Source: Rhodocytophaga rosea
Lineage (GTDB): Bacteria > Bacteroidota > Bacteroidia > Cytophagales > 172606-1
Direction of reading: 5' to 3'
Assembly (NCBI RefSeq): GCF_010119975.1
Contig: NZ_CP048222.1
Coordinates: 1,571,501-1,635,500 of the forward strand
Length of the DNA stretch: 64,000 nt
The position numbers were made by a program, and so were the translations under genes. Positions 18,426 through 29,000 of this stretch are shown here, in pieces; positions within the stretch are counted from its first letter, which is position 1, and each line of letters starts with the position of its first letter. The notes below the pieces were generated by a model, which was not told the origin of the DNA, made no database searches, and worked only from the letters and a program-made list of their open reading frames with translations.

Positions 18426-18767
18426 ATGAAAAAAGAAAGACGATAATTTGATAAGGAGTTTAAAATAATGACTGTAGAACTGTGTCTATCTGGTAAATCC
18501 ACCACAGAGGTAGCAGAAGAATTAGGTCTTCTCCCTGAATTGGAAAGCCGATGGAAGAGAGAATATCAACAGAAAAAACAAGGTAACTTCTCAGGTCAAG
18601 GAAAGCCGGCCTTATCTGCAGAGCAGGCAGAAATTGCCAGACTCAAACGGCAGTTACGAGAAGCAGAAATAGAACGTGATATGGAGCCGATGCTCACAAC
18701 GTAGGCAGGTCCAAAAAAGGCAGTAAGTATCTTCTCCAGGAACGATGGCAAATCTTCCAGTTTATGA
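18426..18767 (+). pseudogene. IS3-family orfA remnant (HTH protein)
   Basis: The natural start appears to be the ATG at 18426 (MKKERR), but codon 7 is a TAA stop (18444-18446) where a lysine is expected, after which FDKEFK and the HTH block continue in frame. The residue block TTEVAEELGLLPELESRWKREY is the helix-turn-helix of IS3 orfA products, followed by the heptad-like ARLKRQLREAEIERD leucine-zipper helix. Directly after ERD an extra segment of about 27 nt (near 18683-18712) brings in a TAG. The same frame then resumes with KKAVSIFSRNDGK, which is the normal orfA tail. It therefore cannot make a full product. Confidence 0.85.
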
Positions 18768-19636
18768 AGGAGCTATCAATCTATATTTGCCACCTGCGAG
18801 GATGTGTAGAGTTTTCAAAATCAGTAGAAGCGGGTTTTATCATTGGCTCAACCGTAAACCTTCTACCAGAACCTTAAGTAATGAAAATGCTCTAAAATCA
18901 ATCCAAGAGGTGCATTCGGGAAGTAAAAACAGGTATGGAAGCCCAAAGGTTACAATTGAACTACAAAAAAGAGGAATTCACATATCAAGGCATAGAGTTG
19001 CTAGACTTATGAAAATGCATGGCATCAAGAGTATAATTCATAAAAAGTTTAGAGTCCCAACAGCAGAGTCCGATCATAGCTTTCCAATTTCAGAAAATCT
19101 ACTAAACCGAAACTTTACACCAGCACAAACTGGTAAAGCCTGGGTTTCTGATATCACTTATATCAAAACCATAGAAGGTGGGTTATACCTGACCACAGTA
19201 ATTGATTTGGGAGATAGAAAAGTCATTGGATGGGCGTTAAGCCAAACAATGAAAACTTCTGATACAGTCATTGCTGCTTGGAATATGGCACTTAAAAATT
19301 GTCCAATTGCTTATGAACTCATATTCCATTCTGACAGAGGCGTACAATATGCCTGCCATGAATGTATAGATATTCTTAAGACTCATAAACTGGTTAGGCA
19401 GAGTATGAGCCGAAAAGCTAATTGTTGGGATAATGTAGTGGCCGAGAGCTTTTTTAGGACACTGAAAACTGAATTAATTCATCAGAGGGAAATAAAGTCG
19501 ACAGAAGCCACCAAAAGGGAGGTATTTGATATTTATTGAGATCTGGTACAATAGGCAGAGAATTCATGCATCTCTTGGGTACATGACACCGGATGAATAC
19601 GGAATGAAAATAAATCAATATCAACAGGTAGCTTAA
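18745..19636 (+). pseudogene. IS3-family orfB remnant (DDE transposase, frameshifted)
   Basis: The frame from 18745 to 19539 contains the HTH-21 domain (RMCRVFKISRSGFYHWL) and an rve integrase core with all three catalytic acids: Asp in AWVSDITYIKT, Asp in FHSDRGVQYA and Glu in NVVAESFFRTLKTE. Near 19535 the frame ends early in FDIY; a one-base correction would continue with EIWYNRQRIHASLGYMTPDEY to a stop at 19636, the normal IS3 tail. The first residues after the ATG at 18745 are also out of register. The transposase is thus intact at its active site but truncated, and probably inactive. Confidence 0.85.
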
Positions 19637-19652
19637 CTTTTTGTCCAGTTTT

Positions 19653-19859
19653 TTATTGCAAGTTCACTTGACAAAACAGGTCATACTCAAACCAAAGATT
19701 AAACGCTGAATCATCAGGAACATTCATTATTTTTTCGAATTCTTTTACAACAGAATTATGGTATTGGGTTGCTGTTACTCCCATATACTTGGCTCTTGCT
19801 TGCCAAAAGTCTTGCAGCGTGTTGCCTGATAGATTTCCATCTATAAGGGCTTCCCTCAC
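19653..19859 (-). pseudogene. DUF1835-like protein fragment next to IS3 end
   Basis: The 68-codon frame begins at a GTG and reads REALIDGNLSGNTLQDFW near its start and LWFEYDLFCQVNLQ at its end. These two blocks, about 35 residues apart, match what I recall of the N-terminal part of DUF1835 proteins (a CRE-LIDG block and an LWFExDLF-D-Q block). Complete members are much longer and start earlier, so both ends are missing here. The stop codon lies only 4 bp from the IS3 element's right end, consistent with the gene having been cut by that insertion. It lies 27 bp downstream of the XRE gene on the same strand. Identification is from memory of the family, without a search. Confidence 0.5.
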
Positions 19860-19886
19860 TACACTTAAGGGTGCCGCTTAGCAATC

Positions 19887-20126
19887 TCAATGCAGTGTAA
19901 GCGGTTCGGTGTTCCTTTTTTTATCATCTATATATTCCAAAATGTCCCCCGGCTGGCAGTCTAATGCTTTACAAATGGCCTCTAAGGTAGTAAAACGAAT
20001 GGCTTTCGCTTTCCCTGTCTTTAAGATAGAAAGGTTAGATAATGTCAAATCCACTCTTTGAGAAAGTTCATTGAGAGAAATTTTCCGCTTTGCCATCATC
20101 ACGTCTAGGTTTACAATGATTGGCAT
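19887..20126 (-). CDS. XRE-family (Cro/CI-type) transcriptional regulator
   Basis: A 79-residue protein that is essentially one HTH: the block ISLNELSQRVDLTLSNLSIL, then TLEAICKALDCQPGDIL and YIDD. This short form is the YozG-like HTH subfamily in which Q-P-G-D-I-L-x-Y ends the domain. It starts 3 bp after the stop of the DUF2975 membrane protein gene and is surely co-transcribed with it; DUF2975-XRE pairs are very widespread in Firmicutes and Bacteroidota. The regulator probably represses its own operon through the 35-bp palindrome just upstream of the pair (inference). Confidence 0.92.
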   Translation of the reverse strand: MPIIVNLDVMMAKRKISLNELSQRVDLTLSNLSILKTGKAKAIRFTTLEAICKALDCQPGDILEYIDDKKRNTEPLTLH

Positions 20127-20129
20127 AGA

Positions 20130-20612
20130 TTAGATGGTTAACTCATTTTCAGATTTGATGTCTAGGGCTTTCTGCAGGATTTTTTCAAATATTGAGGCAG
20201 CCGTTGCAGCTACAATAGCAATAAAAGTAGTCAGGATACAAATGGCAAGAAAACCTGCAGGATCATCCTCTGTATGATGGGATATCATTACGAATAGTCC
20301 TGCTATCACAATTAATATACTCAAAACGATGGCACAATACTTTATACTCTTTAGAGTGGCAACAGAGTCTGAGGAGAATACTTTATTTTGTCCGATGTAT
20401 CTAAGTAATCTAAACACTTTGTAGAGGGCCACAAAAAAAGCGATTGAGGCTGCGTATCCATATATGATGAAAGGGTCAGCATAAATGCTCAATAAGTCTA
20501 AGTTTGCCGCTCTTCCCTCAATTAGAGGAAAGCGAATCAGAATGGCAAGCGCCACGATGCCGACAAGCACGATGACTGCCTGAAGAAATAGCGTTGATAT
20601 TCTTTTCATCAT
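20130..20612 (-). CDS. DUF2975 membrane protein
   Basis: The 160-residue product has four hydrophobic segments: about 8-30, 48-68, 90-112 and 122-145. The loop RYIGQNKVFSSDSVATLKSI is the DUF2975 signature between helices 2 and 3. The family's molecular role is not established; members almost always precede a small XRE regulator, as here. It starts at tandem ATGs (20612 and 20609), 33 bp downstream of a perfect 35-bp palindrome. A membrane-linked signal controlling the XRE protein is a plausible but unproved model. Confidence 0.9.
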   Translation of the reverse strand: MMKRISTLFLQAVIVLVGIVALAILIRFPLIEGRAANLDLLSIYADPFIIYGYAASIAFFVALYKVFRLLRYIGQNKVFSSDSVATLKSIKYCAIVLSILIVIAGLFVMISHHTEDDPAGFLAICILTTFIAIVAATAASIFEKILQKALDIKSENELTI

Positions 20613-20644
20613 GATTTTACAATGTTATATGCTACTGCCAATTT

Positions 20645-20679
20645 ACTAAATATTTATTGATTATCAATAAATATTTAGT
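20645..20679. promoter_or_regulatory. 35-bp perfect palindrome, candidate XRE operator
   Basis: The arm ACTAAATATTTATTGAT (20645-20661) is followed by one T and then its exact complement (20663-20679). It ends 33 bp upstream of the first ATG of the DUF2975-XRE operon, a position that would cover the promoter. The symmetry suits a dimer of the small XRE protein. It lacks a G/C-rich stem and T-run, so it is not a typical terminator. Confidence 0.65.
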
Positions 20680-20856
20680 GTTTTTAGAAATTATTTATCC
20701 TTTGTGTGAAAAATATTTGGTCTCTTATATGCAAGGGGGTTACATGAGAGATAATTTGACGCAAATACCATCCACTCTATCGCATTATCTCTTCAATACA
20801 CTGCCCAATCCTTTGTAAACTTTCAGCGATACACTGGAACTTTCAATCTATACGCT

Positions 20857-21003
20857 ATGAAAGATATAGGCAAGATTAAATTGATCTACTCCATGCTTAC
20901 ATCACCGGATGGTTACATAGAAGATGCAGATGGTAAATTTGGATGGGGTGCCCCAGAGGATGAACAACTACACAGCTGCATCAATGAGTTAGCCTCCTTG
21001 TGA
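20857..21003 (+). pseudogene. Truncated DHFR/RibD-C family protein
   Basis: An ATG at 20857 opens a 48-codon frame: KIKLIYSMLTSPDGYIEDADG, then KFGWGAPEDEQLHSCINELASL and a stop. This is the N-terminal strand and substrate loop of the dihydrofolate-reductase-like / riboflavin-biosynthesis RibD C-terminal family (x-S-x-D-G-Y-I). The rest, normally about 130 residues beginning with a G-T-x-L-Y-G-R block, is absent downstream. The fragment is therefore a relic in a stretch that also holds IS and gene fragments. Confidence 0.75.
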
Positions 21004-21342
21004 TGGGGACTATTAAAAATAATTGACGTTTCAGTATCGCCAAAGCAGAATCTCTGGCTGCTAATAATAAAATCCGGAAATGAAAAATCTTTCCCAGACT
21101 AGCCAGGAGTCGATACATTAAGGGTAGAATAAAAAATATGCCTGGCATAAGCTTTTACCACCAGTGTCAATAACATCCGGCTCCCAGCAATCCTGTAGCA
21201 CTACTCTATGTTCTCTATTAAGATAAACATTCATGCCTGGTTAAAAATTTGTATTATCTTTTTATAGTTGCCAACATTTTAGTACCCGCTACTCCTAAAG
21301 CAATAGCGGGCATTCATTTTTATCTGGCTTTTCAGCCTATAC
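21004..21342. other. Non-coding gap with one hairpin
   Basis: No gene is seen. It contains the 7-bp stem hairpin at 21285-21310 and otherwise unremarkable AT-rich sequence following the truncated DHFR-like fragment. Confidence 0.4.
21285..21310 (-). terminator. Possible terminator after lipoprotein gene
   Basis: CCCGCTA (21285-21291) pairs with TAGCGGG (21304-21310), 33 bp beyond the stop of the minus-strand lipoprotein gene. A T-rich stretch follows on the + strand rather than the minus strand, so direction and function are uncertain. Confidence 0.35.
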
Positions 21343-21969
21343 TTAGTTGCTAACTAAACTGATAATTAACAGAACTACACCTATCACCAATGAAATCAAG
21401 CCAACAGTAGCGGCTGTACCTGAGCTAGCCAGTACTAAAACAAGACCTACAATGGCTAATAAAGCTCCCAATGCTACCAGAGTAGTATTGGCCTGGGCAG
21501 CATCTGCTTTCTTTTCTTTCAGAATGTCAAATTTCTTTTCTGCTTTTGCCAGTAATTTCTTAGCCGCATTTTTGTTTGTTGCACTTGCCTGCACTGGTTG
21601 GTTTTGAAAGCTAACAGCTGTCTGTTTTTCCAGCTTACCCACCACTTTAGTCATCTTGCGGGCCAGTGTAGGATTCTCAACAGATAGTGCTGTTAAGGAA
21701 ACATCCAGCTTTTCGGAAACAGCAGGCAGTAGATTAGCATTATTGCTGGCCATCAGCTCTACTTCTTGAGCGGATTCAAGCGAAGTTGTAGAGGCTGAGT
21801 TTGTATGAGCTGCTTGTGGTGCTTCATCCTGTTGGGCAATGGAGATAGAATTGTTTGATGATAAAGCATGGTGAGCAAGCCTTGGGGAACTGCAAGCAGA
21901 CCATAGACACAGCATGCCCAGGAATCCCATCCATTGGATAGAAAGCTTAAAAGAGAAAGTAGTTTTCAT
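21343..21969 (-). CDS. Lipoprotein with C-terminal membrane helices
   Basis: A 208-residue protein with signal FLGMLCLWSAC (lipobox WSAC, Cys26). A serine/alanine-rich linker with many acidic residues follows, then a helical stretch with likely coiled coil (KNAAKKLLAKAEKKFDILKEKKADAA). The end holds two adjacent hydrophobic segments: LVALGALLAIVGLVLVLAS and VGLISLVIGVVLLIISLV. The architecture of lipid anchor, linker and C-terminal two-helix hairpin recurs in Bacteroidota small envelope proteins of unknown role. It stands as a single gene in front of a long AT-rich non-coding region. Confidence 0.82.
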   Translation of the reverse strand: MKTTFSFKLSIQWMGFLGMLCLWSACSSPRLAHHALSSNNSISIAQQDEAPQAAHTNSASTTSLESAQEVELMASNNANLLPAVSEKLDVSLTALSVENPTLARKMTKVVGKLEKQTAVSFQNQPVQASATNKNAAKKLLAKAEKKFDILKEKKADAAQANTTLVALGALLAIVGLVLVLASSGTAATVGLISLVIGVVLLIISLVSN

Positions 21970-23047
21970 TATAGTAAAAAGTTTAGAAGTTAGGAAAAAG
22001 AGGAGTTAATAGTAAGTTATTCTTACGGAAAAAGAGCAGTAAAAGATATACTACTCCTATTGGCAATATCTATAATTTTAAAGATGTCTTCATTTATCCT
22101 TTCAGAAGGATGAGGCGAGCGGATTTAACCTTTCTTGTGGTACCAAAAGGCGTTGCTTAAGGGTCTGTCCTCTCCTGTTCAATCTGCCATTTCTGGGTTC
22201 TATTTAATTTTATAATTTTAATAGCATATACGCGTGAATTAAATAAACCTATTCATCTCCAATCTGTTATTGTGGATTATATAAGTTATTATGATATTAT
22301 TCGGAAAGTCAAATAAACTACCCTGTTGAAGTAACCATTGAAAATTCTTGCGGATAGTGGCTTTTTTGTTATAGGGATTTTAATTATTGCTTATAGCCAT
22401 ATCTTCAGTAGTTACATTTAGATTGATGTAAAAAGTTCTTGATAATGTACTATCCACAGTCTTATCACACAGCTTTCCTTTGATTTTTCAGTTTAGCATA
22501 AAAAGATAGGACTGTAAGATTTTTTTATATTATCCATCCCTTACATGTTATTTTTATTTAGCCTTATAATATTTATATTTTTAAATTATTGGATATGGCT
22601 AATGAAATAATTAAAAAGCTTTAGATAAGCAAATAAATATTCCATTTTAAAATAATGAATTTCATTTAGTTATATATAATAAATTTATTGATATAACTAA
22701 ATATAGCTATTCAAAGAATGATTTAATAAAACAGTATTGTCCTCCTTTATAAATAATTACACTCATGTAATCTATATATCTTGTTTTTATTTAGGTTACT
22801 ATAAAACTATAACTTTTCCCATATCATCCCTTCTCTATATCTGCCCGGTTTATTTGTACTTTATATTGGTTAGTTATATAGAAATTTACCCCACAAACAA
22901 ATCCACCTCTTGAATAAGTAAAATCATTTTGCCCCGCCAGCCATTGGAGAATGAATTCAATTCATTATTTCTTCAATGGCAGATCTCATTGTAAGGGTAT
23001 AAAATACTTATGTTTTTGAATCTTATAATAATTAGCCAGTTAGTTAA
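21970..23047. other. About 1.1 kb AT-rich non-coding region
   Basis: No frame longer than a few dozen codons has coding character. The middle (about 22540-22740) is extremely AT-rich. Near the 3' end is a compound inverted repeat (22940-22980) before the giant secreted-protein gene. The length suggests an extended regulatory region or a deleted segment. Confidence 0.5.
22940..22980. promoter_or_regulatory. Compound inverted repeat upstream of giant gene
   Basis: Outer arms GCCATTG (22940-22946) and CAATGGC (22974-22980) flank an inner palindrome, AATGAATT-c-AATTCATT (22950-22966). It lies 67-108 bp before the ATG at 23048, where an operator or a leader hairpin would sit. Confidence 0.4.
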
Positions 23048-26000
23048 ATGATACAAATTTACATTAAGGTAATAGACTATTTGTTTAATAAGAATTGCCT
23101 ACAAAAATGTGTATTAAGCATAATCCTTCTATTTGGAATTAGTGCTTCCTCAGCCTATGCACAGAAAACCTGGATCGGTACAGGCTTGGCTGCTCTTGGT
23201 GGCAACAGATGGGATCGAGCAGGTAACTGGAATCCGAATGGTATTCCAGCTGCCACTGATGTAGTTAGATTTAATAGTGGATTACCTACAACTATTACTG
23301 TTGTTAATGTTCCCAACGGCGGTACAATAGCTGGCTTACTGATAGCAGCCAATAATAATATAGAATTAAGAGATGGTTCCTTTACGATTACTGGAGATGC
23401 AACAATAAATGGCACCCTGGAATTTGATAATAATGCTACCAGAACAATTACTATCAACGGAAATTTAACTGGAAGCGGTACTATTGATATGAGCCCAGGA
23501 AACCGGGCTCAAGTGTTGAATCTGGCAGGCACAAACAATAGTCTTGGCACTCTTACTTCTTCCAATAGCAGTACTGTTAATTATACCAGAGCAGGTAATC
23601 AGCAAGTATTTGCCAGTACAGGTTACAGAAACCTGACCATATCAGGAACAGGAGAAAAAACCCTGCAAGGCAATATTACAGTGGCAAGCGCCTTAAACAT
23701 TGCCAACACCAATCCAACACTTACCCTTAACACCTATGCTGCCACTGTCAATGGCAGTACCACCGTGGATGGCACCTTAAACACACAAACAGGTTATATT
23801 GGAGGTACAGGCACTTTTACACTCAACTCTACAGGTACTCTACAAGTAGGTTCACCCAATGGTTTAGTTACCGGTACAGGCAGTGGAAACATGCGGGTAA
23901 GTGGCACAAGAAATTATGGAACCGGCACCATTGAATACAATGGCACAGCTGCACAGGTAACAGGAAATGGCTTGCCTGCTTCTCCAACGGCCATTGGCAA
24001 CTTAATCATCAGCAATACAGCTGCCACCCCAACCGTGACCTTAACCAACAGCTTAACGGTGAGTGGCACTACCACCATCAACAGCGGATCTCTGCAATTT
24101 GCTGCAGGCACTACCCAGACTGTGGATCTCAATGGTGATTTGGTTGGCGCAGGTGGTGCCATTAACATGAGTGGCGGAAACCGGGCACATGTATTGAATC
24201 TGGCAGGCGCAAACAATAGCCTTGGCACTTTAACAGCCTCCACAGCAGGCACAGTCAACTATGATAGAAACGGAAGCCAGCAAGTATTTGCCAGTGACAA
24301 CTATAGAAATCTGACTATTTCAGGCAATAACACTAAAACTCTGCAAGGAGATGTAATGGTAGCGGGCAACTTACTGGTAAGTTCTACTTTGGCCTATGCT
24401 ACCGGTGCTGCCCAAACCCTGGATGTAGATGGTAATCTTTCAGGAAGTGGTACCATTAACATGAGTGGCGGAAACCGGGCTCATGTATTGAACTTATCAG
24501 GGCCTACTAATGCAATTGGCACTCTTACTTCTTCCAATAGCAGTACAATAAACTATGATGGGAATATAGATCAGCAAGTATTTGCCAGTACAGGTTACAG
24601 AAACCTGACCATATCAGGAACAGGAGAAAAAACCCTGCAAGGCAATATTACAGTGGCAAGCGCCTTAAACATTGCCAACACCAATCCAACACTTACCCTT
24701 AACACCTATGCTGCCACTGTCAATGGCAGTACCACCGTGGATGGCACCTTAAACACACAAACAGGTTATATTGGAGGTACAGGCACTTTTACACTCAACT
24801 CTACAGGTACTCTACAAGTAGGTTCACCCAATGGTTTAGTTACCGGTACAGGCAGTGGAAACATGCGGGTAAGTGGCACAAGAAATTATGGAACCGGCAC
24901 CATTGAATACAATGGCACAGCTGCACAGGTAACAGGAAATGGCTTGCCTGCTTCTCCAACGGCCATTGGCAACTTAATCATCAGCAATACAGCTGCCACC
25001 CCAACCGTGACCTTAACCAACAGCTTAACGGTGAGTGGCACTACCACCATCAACAGCGGATCTCTGCAATTTGCTGCAGGCACTACCCAGACTGTGGATC
25101 TCAATGGTGATTTGGTTGGCGCAGGTGGTGCCATTAACATGAGTGGCGGAAACCGGGCACATGTATTGAATCTGGCAGGCGCAAACAATAGCCTTGGCAC
25201 TTTAACAGCCTCCACAGCAGGCACAGTCAACTATGATAGAAATGGTAATCAGCAAGTGCTGGCAGGAGCCAATATCAACTACAGAAACCTAATCATATCG
25301 GGTTCTAACACAAAGACATTGCAGGGAGATGTAGTTGTAGCCGGTAACTTAACTGTAAGTTCAACTTTAGCCTATGCTACCGGTGCTGCCCAGGCTCTGG
25401 ATGTGAATGGAAATTTGAGTGGTACAGGCACTCTTGATATGACTGGTGGCAATCAGGTACATACTTTAAATTTAAGTGGTACCTCCAATGCTATTACTAC
25501 ATTACTGGCTACCTGTTACAGTATTATCAATTATACAGCTGGCGCAGGCGTATTAAGCAATCCTGTTGGAAATAACTATACTGTTTCCGGAACCGAAGCT
25601 TTAACGGGTAATATCATGGTTTGCGATTTACTTATTCCAGTCGGCACTACTCTCAATCTGAATGGCTTTACGGTCACAATTATAAAATCGGCAGTAGTGA
25701 ATGGTACACTCAATGCAGGCACAGGTGCGATTGCAGGTACTGGGTCTTTTACAACCAATACCGGTGCTACAATTATTTTGGGTTCAGCAGATGGTATTAA
25801 CAATACCAATCCGGCGCTTGGAAATATCCGGACTACCGGAATCAGAACTTTTTCGGCTAATACCAATATTGAATTTAATAGAGCCGGATCGCAGGTGACC
25901 GGAAATGGATTTCCTGCTACTATTGGCAGCTTAACGATCAGTAATGCCTCTCAGGTAAATCTAAGCAGTAATATAACTGTTTCATCTACTGCCACCATCA

Positions 26001-29000
26001 ATGGCTCGTTAAGATATAGTGCCTCTACACCTCAAACAGTATCTATAAGCGGTGATTTAAGCGGAACAGGAGCCATTGATATGAGCAATCAGCCTCATGC
26101 ATTGAATTTAGCAGGAGCTAATAATGGGATAGGAATGCTTACAACCTCTGCAAATGCCAGTACAGTAAATTATAATGGCACCGGAAATCAACAAATATTT
26201 GCCAGCACCAGCTACAGAAATCTTATTATTTCCGGTTCAGGCATAAAAACGTTTGATGGCACTTCTTCAACAATTAATACCAATTTAACTGTAAGTTCAA
26301 CTTTACAGTTTAGCAATACAGTTCCTCAAACTTTAAATGTAAATGGCGATGTGAGCGGACCAGGAACGATTGATATGAGTGTAGGAAATCTGGCACATAT
26401 TCTGAATCTGGCCGGGCCAAATAATTCAATTGGTATCCTAATCCCCTCTTGTAATAGTGTGGTTAATTATACCGGAAGCGGACAGCAAACCTTTTCTAAT
26501 GTTGCTCCTGTTTATACAAACTATACCATTAGTGGAACTGTAACGTTAACATCGAATATTATTGTATGTAATAATTTAATTATACCAGTAGGAGCTGTTC
26601 TCAACTTAAATGGCTACACAGCCACCGTAAATGGAAGCACTTCTATATCAGGTACCTTAAATGCAGGTAGTACTGGTGCAGTTTTAGGAACAGGCAGTTT
26701 CACTGTAAGCGGTACCATCATAACAGCTTCTCCGGATGGTATCAATTCAGGCACAAGTGTAGGTAGCATCAGAGTAAGTGGTACCAGGGCGCTTACCTCA
26801 GGTTCTTTTACATATAATGGAACCCTGCCTCAGGTAACAGGCAATGGCTTACCTATAACAGTAGGTAACTTTACACTCAATAACACTGCTGCTACGCCTA
26901 CTGTAAGCTTATCGCAATCTTTAACCATCAGCGGACTGGCTACTTTCACAACCGGTACTCTCTCGATTGGTGCCAATACACTTTCTTTGAATGGTACCAC
27001 ATCCTTAGGAGCAGGTACTGCTACTATCGCAGGAGGGCTTACATCCAACCTCAGTATAGGTGGTGCTTCCGGTGTTAGTACAGATGTTCCTCTGGTAACA
27101 GGCGGCTTGCTTACTCTAACCATTAACAAAGCAGGTGTAAATAATGGAGCTATATTACGTCCTGCAGGGAATGTAACTATTTATAATGGAGGTAGTTTGA
27201 GTTTACAATCAGGCTATTTTACTAACTCAAACACCATCACGATGGGTGAGAATGTAAATGCAATCACGAATATTATTCGTAAGGCGGATGCATCGGGTAT
27301 ATTTGCCGCACCAGCCATCAATGGTAAAATCAATGTAACCTACACTGCTTCAACTTCCTATTCCTTTCAACCTAGTACAGGTCCGGAACTGCCCACTTCG
27401 GCAACGGCTTTAAATAACCTGACTATAGGAACAACTCCTACAGGAAACAGTACTCTGGTAACACTAAGTGCTACGGCAGCCCCGGTTGTAAATGGCACCT
27501 TCACGATCAATACTACCACTACTTCCTCAGGTTTGAATTTAAATGGAAGAACACTTACCATCAGCGGAGATTATGTTAATAATTCTTTAGGCACCTTTAC
27601 AGGTTCTACAACCTCATCCATTATCATTAATGGAGACAATAAAACTGTAAGTGGGAACTTAAGGTTTAACCCTGCTAGTGCTGCTACTAGAAGTCTGGAT
27701 GTTTTTACATTAAACCGTACCGGAACTGGTTCAGATTTTACCATCAGCACACAAGCTGAAATTACTAATTTTAATATTACAAGTGGTACACTAACCGCTT
27801 CCGGATCAAACATATTGATTACAACCGCTACTATAGGAACGAACGGAAAATTTATAAACAATTCTACGGCTTATCCGGTAGTACTTCCTGCTTCTACTAC
27901 TACCCGGGCTTTTAATAACAATACCTATGTAGCTGTTAACAAATTCGACAGAATGGCGGGAACCGTTACAGCTTCTAATAATACAGATATCACTTTTACC
28001 AGAGGTACCGGCACGCCATATGTATTGCGAAGCCGTGATCTTAACCCGGCTCCAACAGCCGCTATTATTAGGTTTGAACTGTCTGCCTCTGCAGCAAGCA
28101 GCCAAACTGATAATGCGGCCCTCATGTTAGGGAACGGATTTGCCGATGACGGATCCCGGATTAATGCGGCCGCTAGTCTGCAATTCAATTTACGAAGTGG
28201 TACCGGAATTAGGCTTGTTGATGGCACATTCACTTCTGCCACTCAATCCTCCGGAATTAAAGTATGGTGGGTAGTCAATAAAAATGCAGGAAATGCACTA
28301 TCCTACACTGGTCCAGATGGTACTACTTATACGATTGATAATGGCCGGTCTGATTTATGGGCAGGTACTACGAGAATATCTAGCAATATGGCTATAAGCA
28401 ATTCAGCCATAGACTTGAGTGAGGTAAAAATGGTTTTTGATAACGGCACCGGAAGCATCACTGTGAAAAACCTACAAATCAACCCTGTAACACAATTGGT
28501 GGCTAATATGGCTTGCTGGTATGCAGGCTATCCTATTGATATAGTTGTAACTGCAAACACAGCCGGAGGGGGCAATGCTTTCAATTCAAATACTACTTTT
28601 AAAGTACAAAGATCTGATATCAACGGTAATTTCTCCAACTTAACAAGCAATATTGTAGGAACTCTTACTGTTTCCAGTTCCAATACAACCAACACGTTTA
28701 GTATTCCTGCAACATTTTCTGATCTCTATTCAACAGCAGGAACAAAAGACTTAGGTAATTTATACCGGTATCGTGTTATAAGCAGCGATCAGAACGATCC
28801 TTTTGTGATTAGTGCTGCCAATAATAAACCGATGTATTATATTGTTAACCCAGGTCCGGAAACATTAGATGCTGGCAACTCAACATTAGCTACTGTAACA
28901 GCAACAGCAACAGGTTATACTACCAGTTACTGGGGATATAGATTAACCTCCGGAGCAGCAACTATTATTCCAATTCCAGGCACCAATAGTAGTTCATACA

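Larger units (their letters stand above)
18384..19649 (+). mobile_element. Degenerate IS3-family insertion sequence
   Basis: Terminal inverted repeats are visible: the left 19 bp start with ACTGGA at 18384 and end AGTTAAGC; the right end is the complement at 19631-19649. They match at 16 of 19 positions. Between them lie remnants of orfA and orfB in the usual order. The copy is dead: an in-frame stop in orfA, a short insertion near the end of orfA, a frameshift between orfA and the body of orfB, and a frameshift near the end of orfB. No clear target duplication is seen. Confidence 0.88.

Noticed and set aside
18705-18720. AAAAAAG as a functional IS3 frameshift signal
   Set aside because: The heptamer-like run is present, but the stop codon introduced just upstream and the extra frameshifts make a functional orfAB fusion unlikely in this copy.
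23914-25230. Two identical 114-codon antisense frames inside the giant gene
   Set aside because: They are identical only because the underlying 673-bp coding repeat is duplicated; they have the composition of a shadow frame of T/S/N/G-rich coding DNA.
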